A stretch of 64,000 nucleotides of DNA from Zygnema cylindricum (GCA_037447655.1 JBBHKE010001223.1:114936-178935), one strand, 5' to 3'; positions 36,801-48,404 are shown, counted from the stretch's first letter. Numbers and translations: made by a program. The notes: generated by a model not told the origin, from the letters alone.

Positions 36801-37045
36801 TACCAAAGAAGTTGAGAACAAATTTTTCTTAAAATCTGGGACATAGAGAAAATTATGAAGAGTTCTCTCAACTGCCTTGCCCTCTATATCAACTAGCAAG
36901 GAGACATCACATACAGCCCGCGTTTGCACACTCATTCCACATGCATAGTAGATATTTTTCTCTAGTGTTGATTTCAGATTTTTGAAAACTGCCTTATTCT
37001 AGCATATGTGGGCCGACGCTCCCGTGTCCATTATCCACCCATTGT
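33886..37045 (-). pseudogene. outer copia element: broken protease, integrase, RT and RNase H
   Basis: Fragments in element order: protease WIMDTGASAHIC (~37045-37005) followed at once by a stop; GAG-pre-integrase segment 36935-36546 (LWHKMLGHVNYDRL); integrase 36366-35708 in two frames (RSDNGREY, NGVSERLNR, IWTGKKPDVSHF); RT 35361-34078 with stops at 34978-34980 and 34078-34080; YVDD retained near 34827; RNase H end 34077-33886 (CDNQAAIAI, HFKSKHMDVRL). At least two frameshifts and three stops. Clearly non-functional. Confidence 0.9.
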
Positions 37046-37074
37046 CATTAGCGCCCTCCATTGTTGCCGCCATA

Positions 37075-37201
37075 GCAAATAGATCATCATCCTCCTCGTT
37101 AGAGAGTGAAAAAGACTCGTCATGATGAGATGAAGACGCCGATAATAGTGCACTTCCTCGTTGTGATGATCCCGTGAAGCCTTGATGAAACTGGCTCTCC
37201 T
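37075..37201. repeat. left copy of a ~170 bp tandem duplication, cut by the nested insertion
   Basis: GCAAATAGATCATCATCCTC to CTGGCTCTCCT is repeated at 43694-43820 with few changes; the continuation of this copy lies beyond the inner element at 43649-43693. The duplication therefore predates the insertion. Confidence 0.85.
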
Positions 37202-38250
37202 TGAAACTCTGAGACCTCCATAAGTCCTCAGAGTGGACAGCTTCTAAGAAGCCTCTAGGATAATCCTGACCCCTTTGTGTTTAAGCAAAAATAACTGCCA
37301 CCCTGGCAGACAAAAACTTTGACCAACTTCACCCCTGTGAAGGCAAGACTCCCCTGAGTCGATAGCAAAAAGAATCTCTGAATTTGCTCCCCTGAGCAGT
37401 AAGTTATGGAGGGTCAAAGTTGACCTTTTGTACAGAAGCTCTCTGGGAGAGGGGGTCCTATCTTCTAATTTTTCTAAGTCCTATCTCTCTCACAGACTGT
37501 ATCTACTGATGTACGGAACCAATCAGAATTGAGTTCCGTACGCAAAAGTACAGCTGCCGGTGTACTTTATGTACGGACATTGTACGACATGGCCAAAATG
37601 TCGACACATGTCAAATCCGGATTCGGTGCCATAATCTCCGGAGATTCCACAATCCAACGGAATTTCGCCACGCGTCATCCGATGTGGCGATGGCCACAAA
37701 CCGCCGAAATCTTCCTCCGCGATCTCGGCGCTAATCCCGGCCGTCCGATTAAATTCGGCTTTAATCGTAGCCGTAATAAATACATGCGCGGTATTTGTTT
37801 CATTTACGAAACAAATGCGCGGTACTGATTTTTGTCCGTACCGTAAGTCGTACATTATATATTACTGGATCTATGTATCCCGTAATTCATTTCAGTTAAA
37901 TGGTTTATCGCACGTATACATATTTAAATAAATATCAAACTATATGCTACGTAACACTACCGCTAGACTTAACGGCTAAGGCTACCGGCTATATCCTATC
38001 GGCCGTCCGAAAGGTACAAGGATCAAATCCTGCCGCCGGCAAATAGCTTTTAATTAAATAAATAAACCCTAATATAAAATTCCCGTAAACCTCAGGATAG
38101 CCAAGGTAGCCATGGCTCTAGCTTCCTCTCCAATTTCTCAGTGACTGCGACAAGTTTGAGAGTTGGAGAGAGAAGTTAGAGATAGACTGCCTCGACTTCT
38201 ATATTTCTTTTCAGACCTAGAAAATACTAATAAAACCATTAGTTTCTACA
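37202..38250 (-). repeat. 3' LTR of the nested copia element
   Basis: 1,049 bp, plus-strand ends TGAAACTCTG...TTTCTACA. Includes a segment at 37962-38040 resembling tRNA promoter boxes (TAGACTTAACGGCTAA and GGATCAAATCC) on the strand opposite to the element. Confidence 0.95.
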
Positions 38251-38263
38251 CTCCCCTTATTTT

Positions 38264-41200
38264 CTAGTCAATCTTTAATTTCAGACCACACTTCTCCCTA
38301 CAAAAAATTAACTTAGGGGAAGGCACAGGTTTGGTCATCATATCTGCTACCATCTCACTATCTGGTCTGTACTCTAAACTGATTATTTTGTTTTCTACTT
38401 TCTCTCTAACAAAGCTGAGTCTGATATCCATGTGTTTGGCTTTAAAATGGTGTTTAGGATTGGCAGAAATAGCGATTGCTGCCTGATTATCACAAAATAT
38501 TTTCTGCACACCACTTTTAAGGTGACCAAGCTCACCAAGCAAAGACTTGACCCACATCAATTCTTTTACAGCAGAGCAAGAGGCCATATACTCAGCCTCC
38601 ATGGTGGACTGAGCAATAACCTTTTGCTGTTTGCTACTCCAACAGCAAGCCCCATCACCCACATATAATACATATCCAGAAGTACATCTCCTCATCGGAG
38701 CATCACCATAACTGGCATCACTCCAAGTAGTGATGTCAGTATTCTCCCCACCCAAATGCAACCATAGATCTCTAGTTCCTACCAAGTATCTAAGGACTCT
38801 CTTAGCTGCCTCCCAATCCTTCTTAGTGGGAGCATTTAGACTTCTACTCAGCACTCCTACAGCTGTTGCTAAATCCGGCCGGGTACAATTCATAAAATAG
38901 ATTAGACTTCCCACTACTTGCCTGTAAGGAATAGTCTGCATGAACTTCTGTTCATCAGGAGATAATTCCTCGTCTAAGACTATGACTCCTTCTTCCTCAC
39001 TCCCCTCACTTCCCTTCTTCAACTCCATTGGAGTTGTACAACTATTAGCTTTATCCATTTGAAATTTTTCAAGCATGTTCCCTATTGCTTCTTTTTGAGT
39101 CAATCTTATAATTTTCCTTTTTCGGTCTCTCTCTACTTGAATTCCCAAAATATATTTTGCTTCCCCCATATCCTTCATTTCAAATCTCCCCTTAAGATCG
39201 GTTTTCAGTTTATTAATTTTTTCCATTGATTTACTTAAAACAAGCAAATCATCAACATAAATTGCAATAAATATAAAACCTTCCTCATCTTCGAAAACAT
39301 AGATTGAGTGATTTGAGCTGATCCGAATATATCCTAGACCGGTAAGAAACTCATCAAGCTTCTTATTCCACTGTCGAGGCGCCTGTTTCAAACCATAAAG
39401 AGATTTAATCAGCCGGCATACCTTACTCTCCTCTCCTTCTTTCACAAACCCTTCGGGTTGTCGCATGAAGATCTCCTCTTCCAATTCTCCATGTAAAAAG
39501 GCTGTTTTGATGTCCATCTGGTGCACTTCCATGTCTTCTGCCGCTGCTAAACTGAGAAGTATGCGGACGGAGGGAAATCTGACCACCGGGGCAAAGGTTT
39601 CCTCGTAGTCAATTCCTTCCTTTTGTGTAAATCCCTTTGCCACAAATCTGGCCTTGTAGCGCTCGATTGTGTTATCTGGGTTCAGTTTTAGTTTGAAAAC
39701 CCACTTACAACCGATTGGTTTTCGGTTAGGTGGACAGTCCACCAGCTCCCAAGTATCGGCTGCCATGATTGAAGCCATCTCCTCATTGATGGTTGTCTTC
39801 CACCGGTTTCTTTCTGGACAAGTCATCGCCTCTCCATAAGTTTGAGGTTCATCTTGATGAGATAGTTTAGTTACCTTGTTATTAACCTGTTTTTCTTGCA
39901 GTCTTTTGCTACTTCTCCTCCCCCCTTCAAAATCTGAGGCCGGAATAGATGGTTCTCGTGGATTCTTTCGTACAAACTCGGCTTCTCCCCTATCCCTTGA
40001 TTCCGAATCAATTTCCACCACGTCTTCCGCTTCGGGTAGAGTTGTCACTGGAGTTTCCACAGCCGAGTCCTTTTCGGTCTGATTTGTACCTGTAAGAATG
40101 TCATCTTCTCTAAAACCTGGATAGTTAGGAAGCTCAAAGTCATCGGAATTTTCTGACTCAAATCTGATTTTTACTGGCTTCGTATATTTGAAGGGATCCA
40201 CAGATTTTCCTTCATCCATAACTACTAGATGCTTTACTAAGATTATATCTTCCCTTTTTAGATCATAAACTCTATATCCTTTAACATCCTCATCCTATCC
40301 TAATAAGTATCCCGGTTTTCCTTTAGGATCTAGCTTCCAATTGGACCGATTAGTATCTAGACTGAATACTTGACTGCCGAAAACATTTAAGTGAGATATG
40401 TCTGGTTTCCGGCCTGTCCATCTCTCATAAGGTGTTTGATCTTTTATAGCTGAAGTAAGAACTCTATTCTTGAGGTAATTAGCACAGTTCATTGCTTCTG
40501 CCCAAAACCTTTTTCCTATCTTTTTATCCGACAACATACTTCTAGCACTATCACTTAGTGTTCTATTTAACCTTTCAGCTACCCCATTCTGTTCAGGATT
40601 TTCTGGAACTGTCTTTTGGTGTTGGACCCCATCTTCCCTCAGAAAATCCTCAAACTGGTTAGAAGTATACTCTCCACCATTGTCACTCCTTACTCTCTTG
40701 ATTGGAGTTTTATGGAGTTTTTCGCTCATATTGTCTAAAACAATCCTCAGCTTCTGACTTGTTTCTCAAAAAATACACCCGGGAATACCGAGACCAATCA
40801 TCAGTTATAGTCATCATTAATCTCTTCCCCCCCGGTGAGGGCACTCTAGCCGGTCCCCAAATATCTATGTGTACTAGATCTAGAAGTTTTTCTCCCTTGT
40901 AGGTGGCTGTTTTAGGAAAGGGTAATCTGTGTGCTTTACCTTGAGCACACCCACTACAATCACTTATATTATCACTCTCACTGAATTGAATCCCTTCCAC
41001 CACTCCCATCTTTTTCATCTCTCTTAACTTATCTAGATTCACATGCCCAAGCCTCTTATGCCACATCATAATATCATGAACACCAGCATAATAAAGTTTC
41101 TTCTTTTCATTACTTAAAACCAGCCTAAACATCCCATGGCTACCTTTCTCAGCAATGAAATAGACATCCTTCTCAAAACTAGCAGTAAAGACTCCTTCCC

Positions 41201-42590
41201 TAGTGCTAGTGAAAAAACCCTTATCATCTAATACTGATGTAGAGATAAGGTTTTTGTTCAGCTCCGGAATAAACAATACATCGGAGAATGTTAATATGGA
41301 TGTCTTTCCTTCTACTAACACTTTAAGATCTACCGATCCTACAAGAGTAGTGGTGACTATCCTCCCATCCCCGTACTCTATCTCTACGGTGGGAATCTTT
41401 CTTATCTTAGTGAACAGGTGCCTATCCTTACACATTTGCATTGAGGCACCTGAATCTATAATCCAGCCTGCTTCACCTTTCAATCCACCGTAAGCACATT
41501 TCTGCCTTCGTGGAATTTCGACCTCATTTTTCGCCTCCAACTCCTCATCCAAAAGGAGCTCATCGTCCTCGTCCTCGGATTCCGCCTCAAGTACCTGTGT
41601 GACAAGGGCCTTTTTCTTTCCTCTTGGGGTACCACCGGTCTGCCCCTCCTTTAACCGAAGCTCGGTTAGCTTAGTGCACTCTGCCATATAGTGCCCCGGT
41701 TTCTTACAAAAATGACATAAACCTTTGGGAGCCCTTGGTTCGAACTCGTCGGTCTGTTTTTTCTGCTCCCTACCCCCATAGTTTCCGACCGGTTTTCGGG
41801 AATCCATGTTCCTCCAATCAGTCGCTGTTGCCAAGGCTTGGCCACTCTTTCCTCCCCTTCGGATCTCAATTGTATTCTCTTGAACGAGAATCATCCCTAC
41901 CACTGAGTTCCATATCCACCTTGAGTCAGGCAAGTCCTGCACACGGTAAACTATGTTCACGAACTCATCAGGTAACTTCATCAGTAAACAGTTAACCTTT
42001 TCTTTTTCACTAAAAAAATTTCCCGCACTCTCTAGCTCCATGAAGAGTGTAGCAAGCTCATTGCAAAAATCCAACATATTTCCCCCTTTGTATACATACT
42101 CCTTAACTTTCTGATCAGCCAACTGTTGTTGCTGAATCGTATCACTTCGGTACATCTCTATAAGAGCCATCCAAAGATCGGATGCCCTTTCTACCTGCAA
42201 ATGAGGACATGCAAGTCCTTGAGTGAGATGGCGTAGGATGAAGTGCTTTGCCGCCATATTGTTGAAGTCCCAGGTTTCAGTATCATTCTCCTCGTTCCTC
42301 GGAATAGGTGACATGAATGATAAACCAGTTGTTATTGGTGTGGTCCCCTCCTTCTCCTTTCCTTTGTCCACCACCTCTCCTTCCTTTGTTTCCTCCGTTG
42401 AAGGTGAATCCACTTTCCTGGTGAATCTGCTTCCTCCAAATCTTAGAGGAATTCCAAGACTTGATGGACGCCCCAATCGTCCACTCACTATCCCCCAAAA
42501 CCTTTTTTCACATAGAGCTCCTATCATCATACTTTCCCAGTATATGAAGCCAGTTCCATTAAAGATTGGTACCCTAGAGGGTGGGCCCAT
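38264..42590 (-). pseudogene. nested copia Gag-Pol, one frameshift and one stop
   Basis: Gag is read from the ATG at 42590 inside the PBS (MGPPSRVPIF); an in-frame ATG at 42614 in the LTR would extend it by 8 residues. Then come UBN2-like Gag, CCHC knuckle CHFCKKPGHYMAEC (~41690), protease WIIDSGASMQMC (~41465), GAG-pre-integrase (MWHKRLGHVN...CSGCAQGK) and integrase (VHIDIWGP; RSDNGGEY; NGVAERLNR). A one-base frameshift at about 40725 falls between the first two integrase acidic residues. A TAG at 40295-40297 replaces the usual Y in YLLGYDEDVKGYRVYD. From 40219 on RT (AIYVDDLLV, ~39255) and RNase H (WSDASYGD, STMEAEYMA, FCDNQAAIAI) are open to the stop at 38264, 14 bp before the LTR. Confidence 0.92.
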
Positions 42591-42594
42591 AACC
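42584..42594 (-). promoter_or_regulatory. primer binding site containing the Gag AUG
   Basis: Element-sense GGTTATGGGCC, complementary to the initiator tRNA-Met anticodon stem-loop. The ATG in it is in frame with Gag, so the tRNA anticodon complement doubles as the start codon. Directly abuts the LTR. Confidence 0.8.
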
Positions 42595-43643
42595 TGAAAC
42601 TCTGAGACCTCCATAAGTCCTCAGAGTGGACAGCTTCTAAGAAGCCTCTAGGATAATCGTGACCCCTTTGTGTTTAAGCAAAAATAACTGCCACCCTGGC
42701 AGACAAAAACTCTGACCAACTTCACCCCTGTGAAGGCAAGACTCCCGTGGGTCGATAGCAAAAAGAATCTCTGAATTTGCTCCCCTGAGCAGTAAGTTAT
42801 GGAGGGTTAAAGTTGACCTTTTGTACAGAAGCTCTCTGGGAGAGGGGGTCCTATCTTCTAATTTTTCTAAGTCCTATCTCTCTCACAGACTGTATCTACT
42901 GATGTACGGAACCAATCAGAATTGAGTTCCGTACGCAAAAGTACAGCTGCCGGTGTACTTTATGTACGGACATTGTACGACATGGCCAAAATGTCGACAC
43001 ATGTCAAATCCGGATTCGGTGCCATAATCTCCGGAGATTCCACAATCCAACGGAATTTCGCCACGCGTCATCCGATGTGGCGATGGCCACAAACCGCCGA
43101 AATCTTCCTCCGTGATCTCGGCGCTAATCCCGGCCGTCCGATTAAATTCGGCTTTAATCGTAGTCGTAATAAATACATGCCCGGTATTTGTTTCATTTAC
43201 GAAACAAATGCGCGGTACTGATTTTTGTCCGTACCGTAAGTCGTACATTATATATTAGTGGATCTATGTATCGCGTAATTCATTTCAGTTAAATGGTTTA
43301 TCGCACGTATATATATTTAAATAAATATCAAACTATATGCTACGTAACACTACCGCTAGACTTAACGGCTAAGGCTACCGGCTATATCCTATCTGTCGTC
43401 CGGAAGGTACAAGGATCAAATCTTGCCGCCGGCAAATACCTTTTAATTAAATAAATAAACCCTAATATAAATTTCCCGTAAACCTCAGGATAGCCAAGGT
43501 AGCCATGGCTCTAGCTTCCTCTCCAATTTCTCAGTGACTGCGACAAGTTTGAGAGTTGGAGAGAGAAGTTAGAGATAGACTGCCTCGACTTCTATATTTC
43601 TTTTCAGACCTAGAAAATACTAATAAAACCATTAGTTTCTACA
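42595..43643 (-). repeat. 5' LTR of the nested copia element
   Basis: 1,049 bp, partner of 37202-38250 and nearly identical to it. Followed by the CTCCT target duplication. Confidence 0.95.
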
Positions 43644-43693
43644 CTCCTGCCATCCAGGCCTATATAGACCTGTTTCATTAGCTTTCTTAAGCT

Positions 43694-43866
43694 GCAAATA
43701 GATCATCATCCTCCTTGTTAGAGAGTGAAAAAGACTCGTCGTGATGAGATGAAGACGCCGAGAATAGTGCACTTCCTCGTTGTGATGATCCCGTGAAGCC
43801 TTGATGAAACTGGCTCTCCTGCCATCCAGGCCTATATAGACCTATTTCATTAGCTTTCTTAAGCTT
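43694..43866. repeat. right copy of the ~170 bp tandem duplication
   Basis: Intact copy of the segment interrupted at 37075-37201 and 43649-43693, within the outer element's gag-protease junction. Confidence 0.85.
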
Positions 43867-43867
43867 A

Positions 43868-44601
43868 GGACAGAATTTGTATCCATGACCTTTTTCATTA
43901 CAATAAAAACAAGCATTGAAATATTGTCTATTTCCTCTTGGATTAAATTGTCTAAACTGATTCTGATTCTGATTAAACTGATTTCACTACTGATTAAACT
44001 GACCTTTTTTGTCAAATTCTGTGTTAAATGCCTCTACTTGTTTTTCACCATTAAGAATTTTAGAATCTGCCTCCTCTTCCAATATCAAATTAATAGCTAA
44101 CTGTAGTGTCCAGCTAGCTTTATCTTTTTGTTTCAGCCTATCAGACACTGCTCTCATAGTATTAGGAAGATCCCTCATTAGCAAAGCAGCCTGCTAAAAC
44201 TGAGGAAAAAATCCGCCTGCACAAGCATGAGAATCTATTAGTATTCGAAATTTATTACAATATTCTGCCATTGTGCCACTCGTGTATTTGTAGTCCCAAA
44301 TTCGTCGAGCCAAAAATAGTTCTTCTTGAACATTAGCCTTTTCAAAATCATCCTTGAGAAATTTCCAGATATCGATGGCCTTTTTCATTTTTACCCGTGA
44401 CATAGCCAATTCTTCTGAAATACAAAACTTCAAAATTGACCGAGCTTGCAAATTTTTCTTTGACCAAGACGGATCTGATTTTGCCAGTGAACCATCCAAA
44501 ATATCCAAAAGATTAACATTTTCGAAGTGTGTTTCCACCATATCCGCCCAATACGCGTATTTTTCTCCCGAGAAAATAGGAAATCTTGATGACAGGCCCA
44601 T
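43868..44601 (-). pseudogene. outer copia element: Gag fragment with zinc knuckle
   Basis: Gag starts at 44601, the ATG inside the PBS (MGLSSRFPIFSGEKYAYW). It runs in one frame through a TAG at 44194-44196 to a stop at 43987, then in a different frame to the CCHC knuckle CFYCNEKGHGYKFC (~43912-43869). Typical UBN2-type copia Gag with at least two stops. Confidence 0.88.
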
Positions 44602-44605
44602 AACC
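44595..44605 (-). promoter_or_regulatory. primer binding site containing the Gag AUG
   Basis: Element-sense GGTTATGGGCC, three bases from the LTR. Its ATG (44601-44599) opens the Gag frame, as in the nested element. Confidence 0.8.
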
Positions 44606-44608
44606 TAT

Positions 44609-45569
44609 TGTTCTACAACCACTGGAGCAGGTGGAGCATCAGTAGTAGTAGTGGAAGTAGACATAATCTCACTCACAGAAGCTTATCAAGAATCCTATCA
44701 AACAGTTGTTTTCTACTGCTCACCAAATCTGATACAATGAACCAAACTGCTTCAAACTATACCACAGTATATAATATCACAAAGACTGACAACTCGCAAA
44801 GTTTCAGCTCAATTGATTCAACATACACCAAGATATGCAACTCAGAAGTTTCCCAAAAACAGTCTGCAAATTACTCAGTCTGTATGGAAGTCTGCATACA
44901 TAAAATGTTCTACGTCCTAAGTCTTATACTCTTCACTTTGTTGTCCTACTACATAGTGTTGTACCGTCGATACAAGTGTTCCTAAAAGATACGTCCAAAA
45001 GAACTAAACTACCACTAAGGTCTAAGTGCTCCTAATCACCCTAAAACTAATCTATCACTACACAACTAATATTACTGCGAATCCTCTATAGGTGATTTGT
45101 TCAAAATACTTGTCGCCTGGCTTAGTGACAATTGTTTGGGTACGTCCATCCGGCTGTTGAGTCACTTAATTATTCTCTGATGAATCTCGTCCGTTGACTT
45201 GATTCATTTCAACCGTAGCAGCGCAGTCTGAATCCTGATCACATTCAAATATCTGCAGCTTCGTAGCAGCTACGCTGTCCTATACCAAAAATTGCCGCAA
45301 CTGTGTTTGTCTTCTTACGTAGCAACTGCGTTGTCTTCTACCAAAATATCTGCAGTTGTGTTTGTCCCGTTGCGTCGCAGGCTGCGTTCGTCCGTACAGA
45401 CCATATCAAAAATAACCGCAGCTGCGCTTGTTCCATCTGCGTCGCTGCTGCGTTGTCGGTACCATTCAAAAACTTGCACTGTGCTTCAAGTGACGACGCG
45501 TGTCCCTATAGATCTATTTTTCCGCTGTCCTTTAAATTTGCTGAGACTTAAAGCTTTCCAAAAACAACA
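44609..45569 (-). repeat. 5' LTR of the outer copia element
   Basis: About 961 bp, partner of 32758-33680; longer by an internal ~40 bp segment near 44939-44980. Confidence 0.92.
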
Positions 45570-46189
45570 AGAAGAGCCTTGAGAGGAGGGGAGGAGAGGA
45601 AAGAGGAGCGGGTGGAGAAGAGAGAGGGAAGGAGGGAGGAGAGGGAGAGGAAGGAGAAAAGAGAGGAAAGAAAGAGGAGAGGAGAGAAGAAAGAGGAGAG
45701 GGGGAGGAGAGGAAAGAGAAAGGAGAGGAGGAGAGAGAAGAGTGAGGAGAGAAAAGTATTATTAGAGAGGAGAGCAAAGAGTAGAGCGCGGAGAGAGGAG
45801 AGGAGAGGAGATATAACTAGAAAGAAAATCTAATTGCACAGTCAAACGAAAACAAAAATAAAATGTATACATGAATATGGAAATTGTACAATGCACTATC
45901 ATGTCAAAATCTGCACCAAACAAACATCTTCTATAGTATATTCAATCGAATTTTAATATATTTTTATATATTTTGTTTTTGTGAAATTTTAGTAAATTGT
46001 TTTTCTTATTACATAAGCTTTTTCGAGAGTGAGTATATAGATTCACAGAAAGAGGTGTTAAAATTAAACTCTTAAACAAAGGTTGAAAAATGAAGAAAAA
46101 CAAAAATTTAAGAAAGCTCTGTACTGTACCTTTTGTAATCCGTACTGTATCCTTTAAATCGGTATCGTACTTCTGGTACATATGAAAGT
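45570..46189. repeat. purine tract (GAGAGGA)n and AT-rich spacer
   Basis: 45575-45815 is almost pure A+G on the plus strand. The rest up to the MITE at 46190 is AT-rich with no gene. E/R/K-rich frames in the tract are not genes. Confidence 0.8.
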
Positions 46190-46397
46190 ACAGTACACCG
46201 CCAATCGCTATTAGAGTATATAACGCCAATTCGGTGCCCTTTTTTCAAAAAAAAAAACCTGAAATACAATTAATAACGCTTTTTAAGTACGTGGACCATA
46301 ATCTGCACGTCTCAGTTACTAAATTAGAATCAATAACGCTAATTGTTTTTTGACGCTATTTAATCCTTGACTCTAATAGCGATTGGCGGTGTACTGT
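46190..46397. mobile_element. MITE with perfect 28 bp inverted ends, upstream of the TMEM14-like gene
   Basis: 208 bp. The left end ACAGTACACCGCCAATCGCT... (28 bases to 46217) is exactly the reverse complement of 46370-46397. TA at both edges is compatible with a TA target duplication (Tc1/mariner-type). Same family as 16622-16825 and 59845-60070. It ends 200 bp before the ATG at 46598. Confidence 0.88.
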
Positions 46398-46597
46398 AAA
46401 ACCAAAAAACGATTGACAAATATGAAAAACGCTGGAACGACGTTCAAACGCGCGCGTTCTGTGTTTTAGACGTAACGTCGCAGCACAACACTATCTGCAT
46501 CCTTCCTTGTAACTTTGATGACGTAAGCTGTTGCCCCCAACAAATAAGGACGGTCGCGAAAAATGTTTCGTTCTCTTTTTTATCAAACACAGCCACA

Positions 46598-48404
46598 ATG
46601 GCGCAAGCTATTTTTTCGCACTCTCTTCCTATCACTCGCCCCCTTCCTTTCTCTCCTGCCCTTCCTCCTACAAGACGTTGGAGAAATCCTAACTCGTTTT
46701 TTTCTGCATGTCCTGGATTGGCTCATCAAAGAAGTCGAATCCAGGTCAGCCACTTTTCAACTGCATTACGCTCAGGGTACGGAATTCCTGATTATCGTAC
46801 GCCGAAGGTTCCTTCGCCAGAACCACAGCCTGACGAACGATCTGTTTCTGGGGAGTCGGAAACTAAGCCTTTTTGGGACTATGGAGCTCCGAAATCATAT
46901 CAGTCTCCTGGAAGGTACAGAAAGACTTATGCTACTGTTCTTCTGTTCTTTTTTCTTTTCTTGAAAACATAAGTTTTTTGGAATTCGACACCGCAATTAC
47001 TGAACTTTTGAAACCAGTACACCTTTATTTTTTAAACATTTACCTGGCTCTCGTTCTAGTGCTCTAACCATTTATTTTTAAATCGAGTATGTATATGTGT
47101 GTGTGCTTATATATATACAGTCACACACACACTCACACACGTACATATATGTATATATTAATATGTATATATTTATGTATGTAAACATATATACACAATT
47201 TATATGGTGTAGAGAGCATCATCGGTTGGAGGCCATTAGATGCAACTGCGTGTGAGCTATCCTGAGCTTGTCTGGAGAGTTGATGGGTTGAATTTTCCAC
47301 AGTTATGGGTCTCCCAAAGTGTTCACATCCCCGGCTGCCTATGGTCCGTCCACAGTTGCTGGTGGATATAGTGGGGATGGAGGAGGAAGCAGTGGAGGTG
47401 GGAGTGGAGGTGATGGTGGTGATAGTGGCGGGGAAGAAAACACCGAAGACGACGGTGAACCAAAGGAGACAACGAAGAAGCTGAAGACATCCCAATTGTT
47501 GACTCTCATCTACGCGGGAGTTGTTTTCTGTAAGTAATTGCCATGGCATTGTTTAGTATGAAACATGAAGTTGTTTTTTTTTACAAATACAAGTCATGCA
47601 GAACATTTTTTTGGAAGGTCAAGTCTTATAGTAAAACAAACTGCGGACAAAATGGACGTTGCCACACTCTTTTGTGAAATAAATGTGGATTGAATAAAAA
47701 GTGTGGAGAAATCTACAGCAAGCTCGGTTGTAGCATTACTACATCAAATTCTAACGAAGCAATGTTTTTTTCCCATCAACAAAGCAGCCAGCTATTTATG
47801 AATAATAGGTGATTGGGTGACCCTTGGATAGCGCATGTGTTTTTGCGTTTCTCTTTTTGAAGGAAAACCGTTGATGTAATGAATAGGGTTGTTCTTGGGG
47901 GTTGCGTTGCAGTGGGTGGCTTGGCAGGCTATCTGAAGAGTGGAAGCACAAAATCCTTAACTGCCGGTACAGCTTCTGCAATGATGCTTTTGTTGGTTGT
48001 GAAAATTCTTTCAACACATCCAGTACCAGGCTCGATCGTTGGTCTCGGTGAGCATATATTATAGTAGTACATGTTGTTGGGAACTGTCATAAATGGATTA
48101 TCGATTTATTTGGGCATTTTTGGAGAGTGCTGTGCGATTGGGATTAGCTTAGTTTATTCTGAACAAACGCACACTATTGTCAAATTTTGAAGCATCACCA
48201 AGAGTATGAGTTAAAAAACTGAGCTGAGGTCATGTCGTAATGTCACGGGATTTTTTTGCAGGGGTGTCTGGCGCGCTATTGGCTGTTATGGGCAAACGAT
48301 TTCTCAACTCAGGCCGATTTTTTCCAGCAGGTTTTGTAGCTCTCCTATCTTTTATTATGGGTGGAGGATACATCCATGGAATCGCCCGGAGTAGCCATGC
48401 GTAG
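46598..48404 (+). CDS. TMEM14/FAX-family membrane protein, probably plastid-targeted
   Basis: Four exons by eye: 46598-46914, 47303-47529, 47887-48047 and 48262-48404. The N-terminus (MAQAIFSHSLPITRPLPF...) is rich in S, P, R and A with few acids, like an organelle presequence. Exon 2 holds a Gly/Ser/Asp-rich linker (GDGGGSSGGGSGGDGGDSG) and a charged TKKLKTS stretch. Exons 3-4 carry the TMEM14 domain (PF03647): four short glycine-rich helices with GYLKSGSTKSLTAG and the hallmark LNSGRFFPAGFVALLSF. Plant members with such N-termini are the FAX fatty-acid exporters of the plastid inner envelope; that role is inference here. Exon 2/3 is off by one base with the GT-AG sites seen (TTCT|GTAAGT, AATAG|GG); adding one G restores the frame. 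Confidence 0.82.
47090..47210. repeat. TA/CA microsatellite in intron 1 of the TMEM14-like gene
   Basis: ATGTATATGTGTGTG, TATATATACA, CACACACAC and similar words between exons ending 46914 and starting 47303. Confidence 0.85.

Larger units (their letters stand above)
37202..43643 (-). mobile_element. young Ty1/copia element nested in the outer copia element
   Basis: Complete element of 6,442 bp: LTRs 37202-38250 and 42595-43643 are each 1,049 bp and differ at about 17 positions by eye. Target duplication CTCCT at 37197-37201 and 43644-43648. PBS at 42584-42594 abuts the 5' LTR; the polypurine tract (AAGGGGAG in element sense) abuts the 3' LTR at 38251-38258. The coding region needs only one frameshift and one stop to be explained away, so this is the youngest element in the window. 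Confidence 0.96.
32758..45569 (-). mobile_element. Ty1/copia element, decayed, split by a nested copia insertion
   Basis: Outer minus-strand element with LTRs 32758-33680 and 44609-45569, PBS at 44595-44605 and a GGGAAG-type polypurine tract next to the 3' LTR (33681-33690). Its body is interrupted at 37201/43644 by a complete second element. RT and RNase H residues differ from those of the inner element, so these are two lineages. LTRs show a ~40 bp indel (extra bases around 44939-44980) and scattered substitutions. No target duplication was recognised (flanks AGTGT and AGAAG). Confidence 0.92.

Noticed and set aside
37529-37828. 99-codon open frame on the plus strand, repeated at 42922-43221
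   Set aside because: The repetition reflects the two LTRs of one element, not a conserved gene; no domain is recognised.
37962-38040. Functional tRNA gene
   Set aside because: A- and B-box-like words are present but no acceptor stem pairing could be drawn, so it is reported only as tRNA-like.
45579-45833. E/R/K-rich 84-codon frame
   Set aside because: Translation of a GAGAGGA purine tract.
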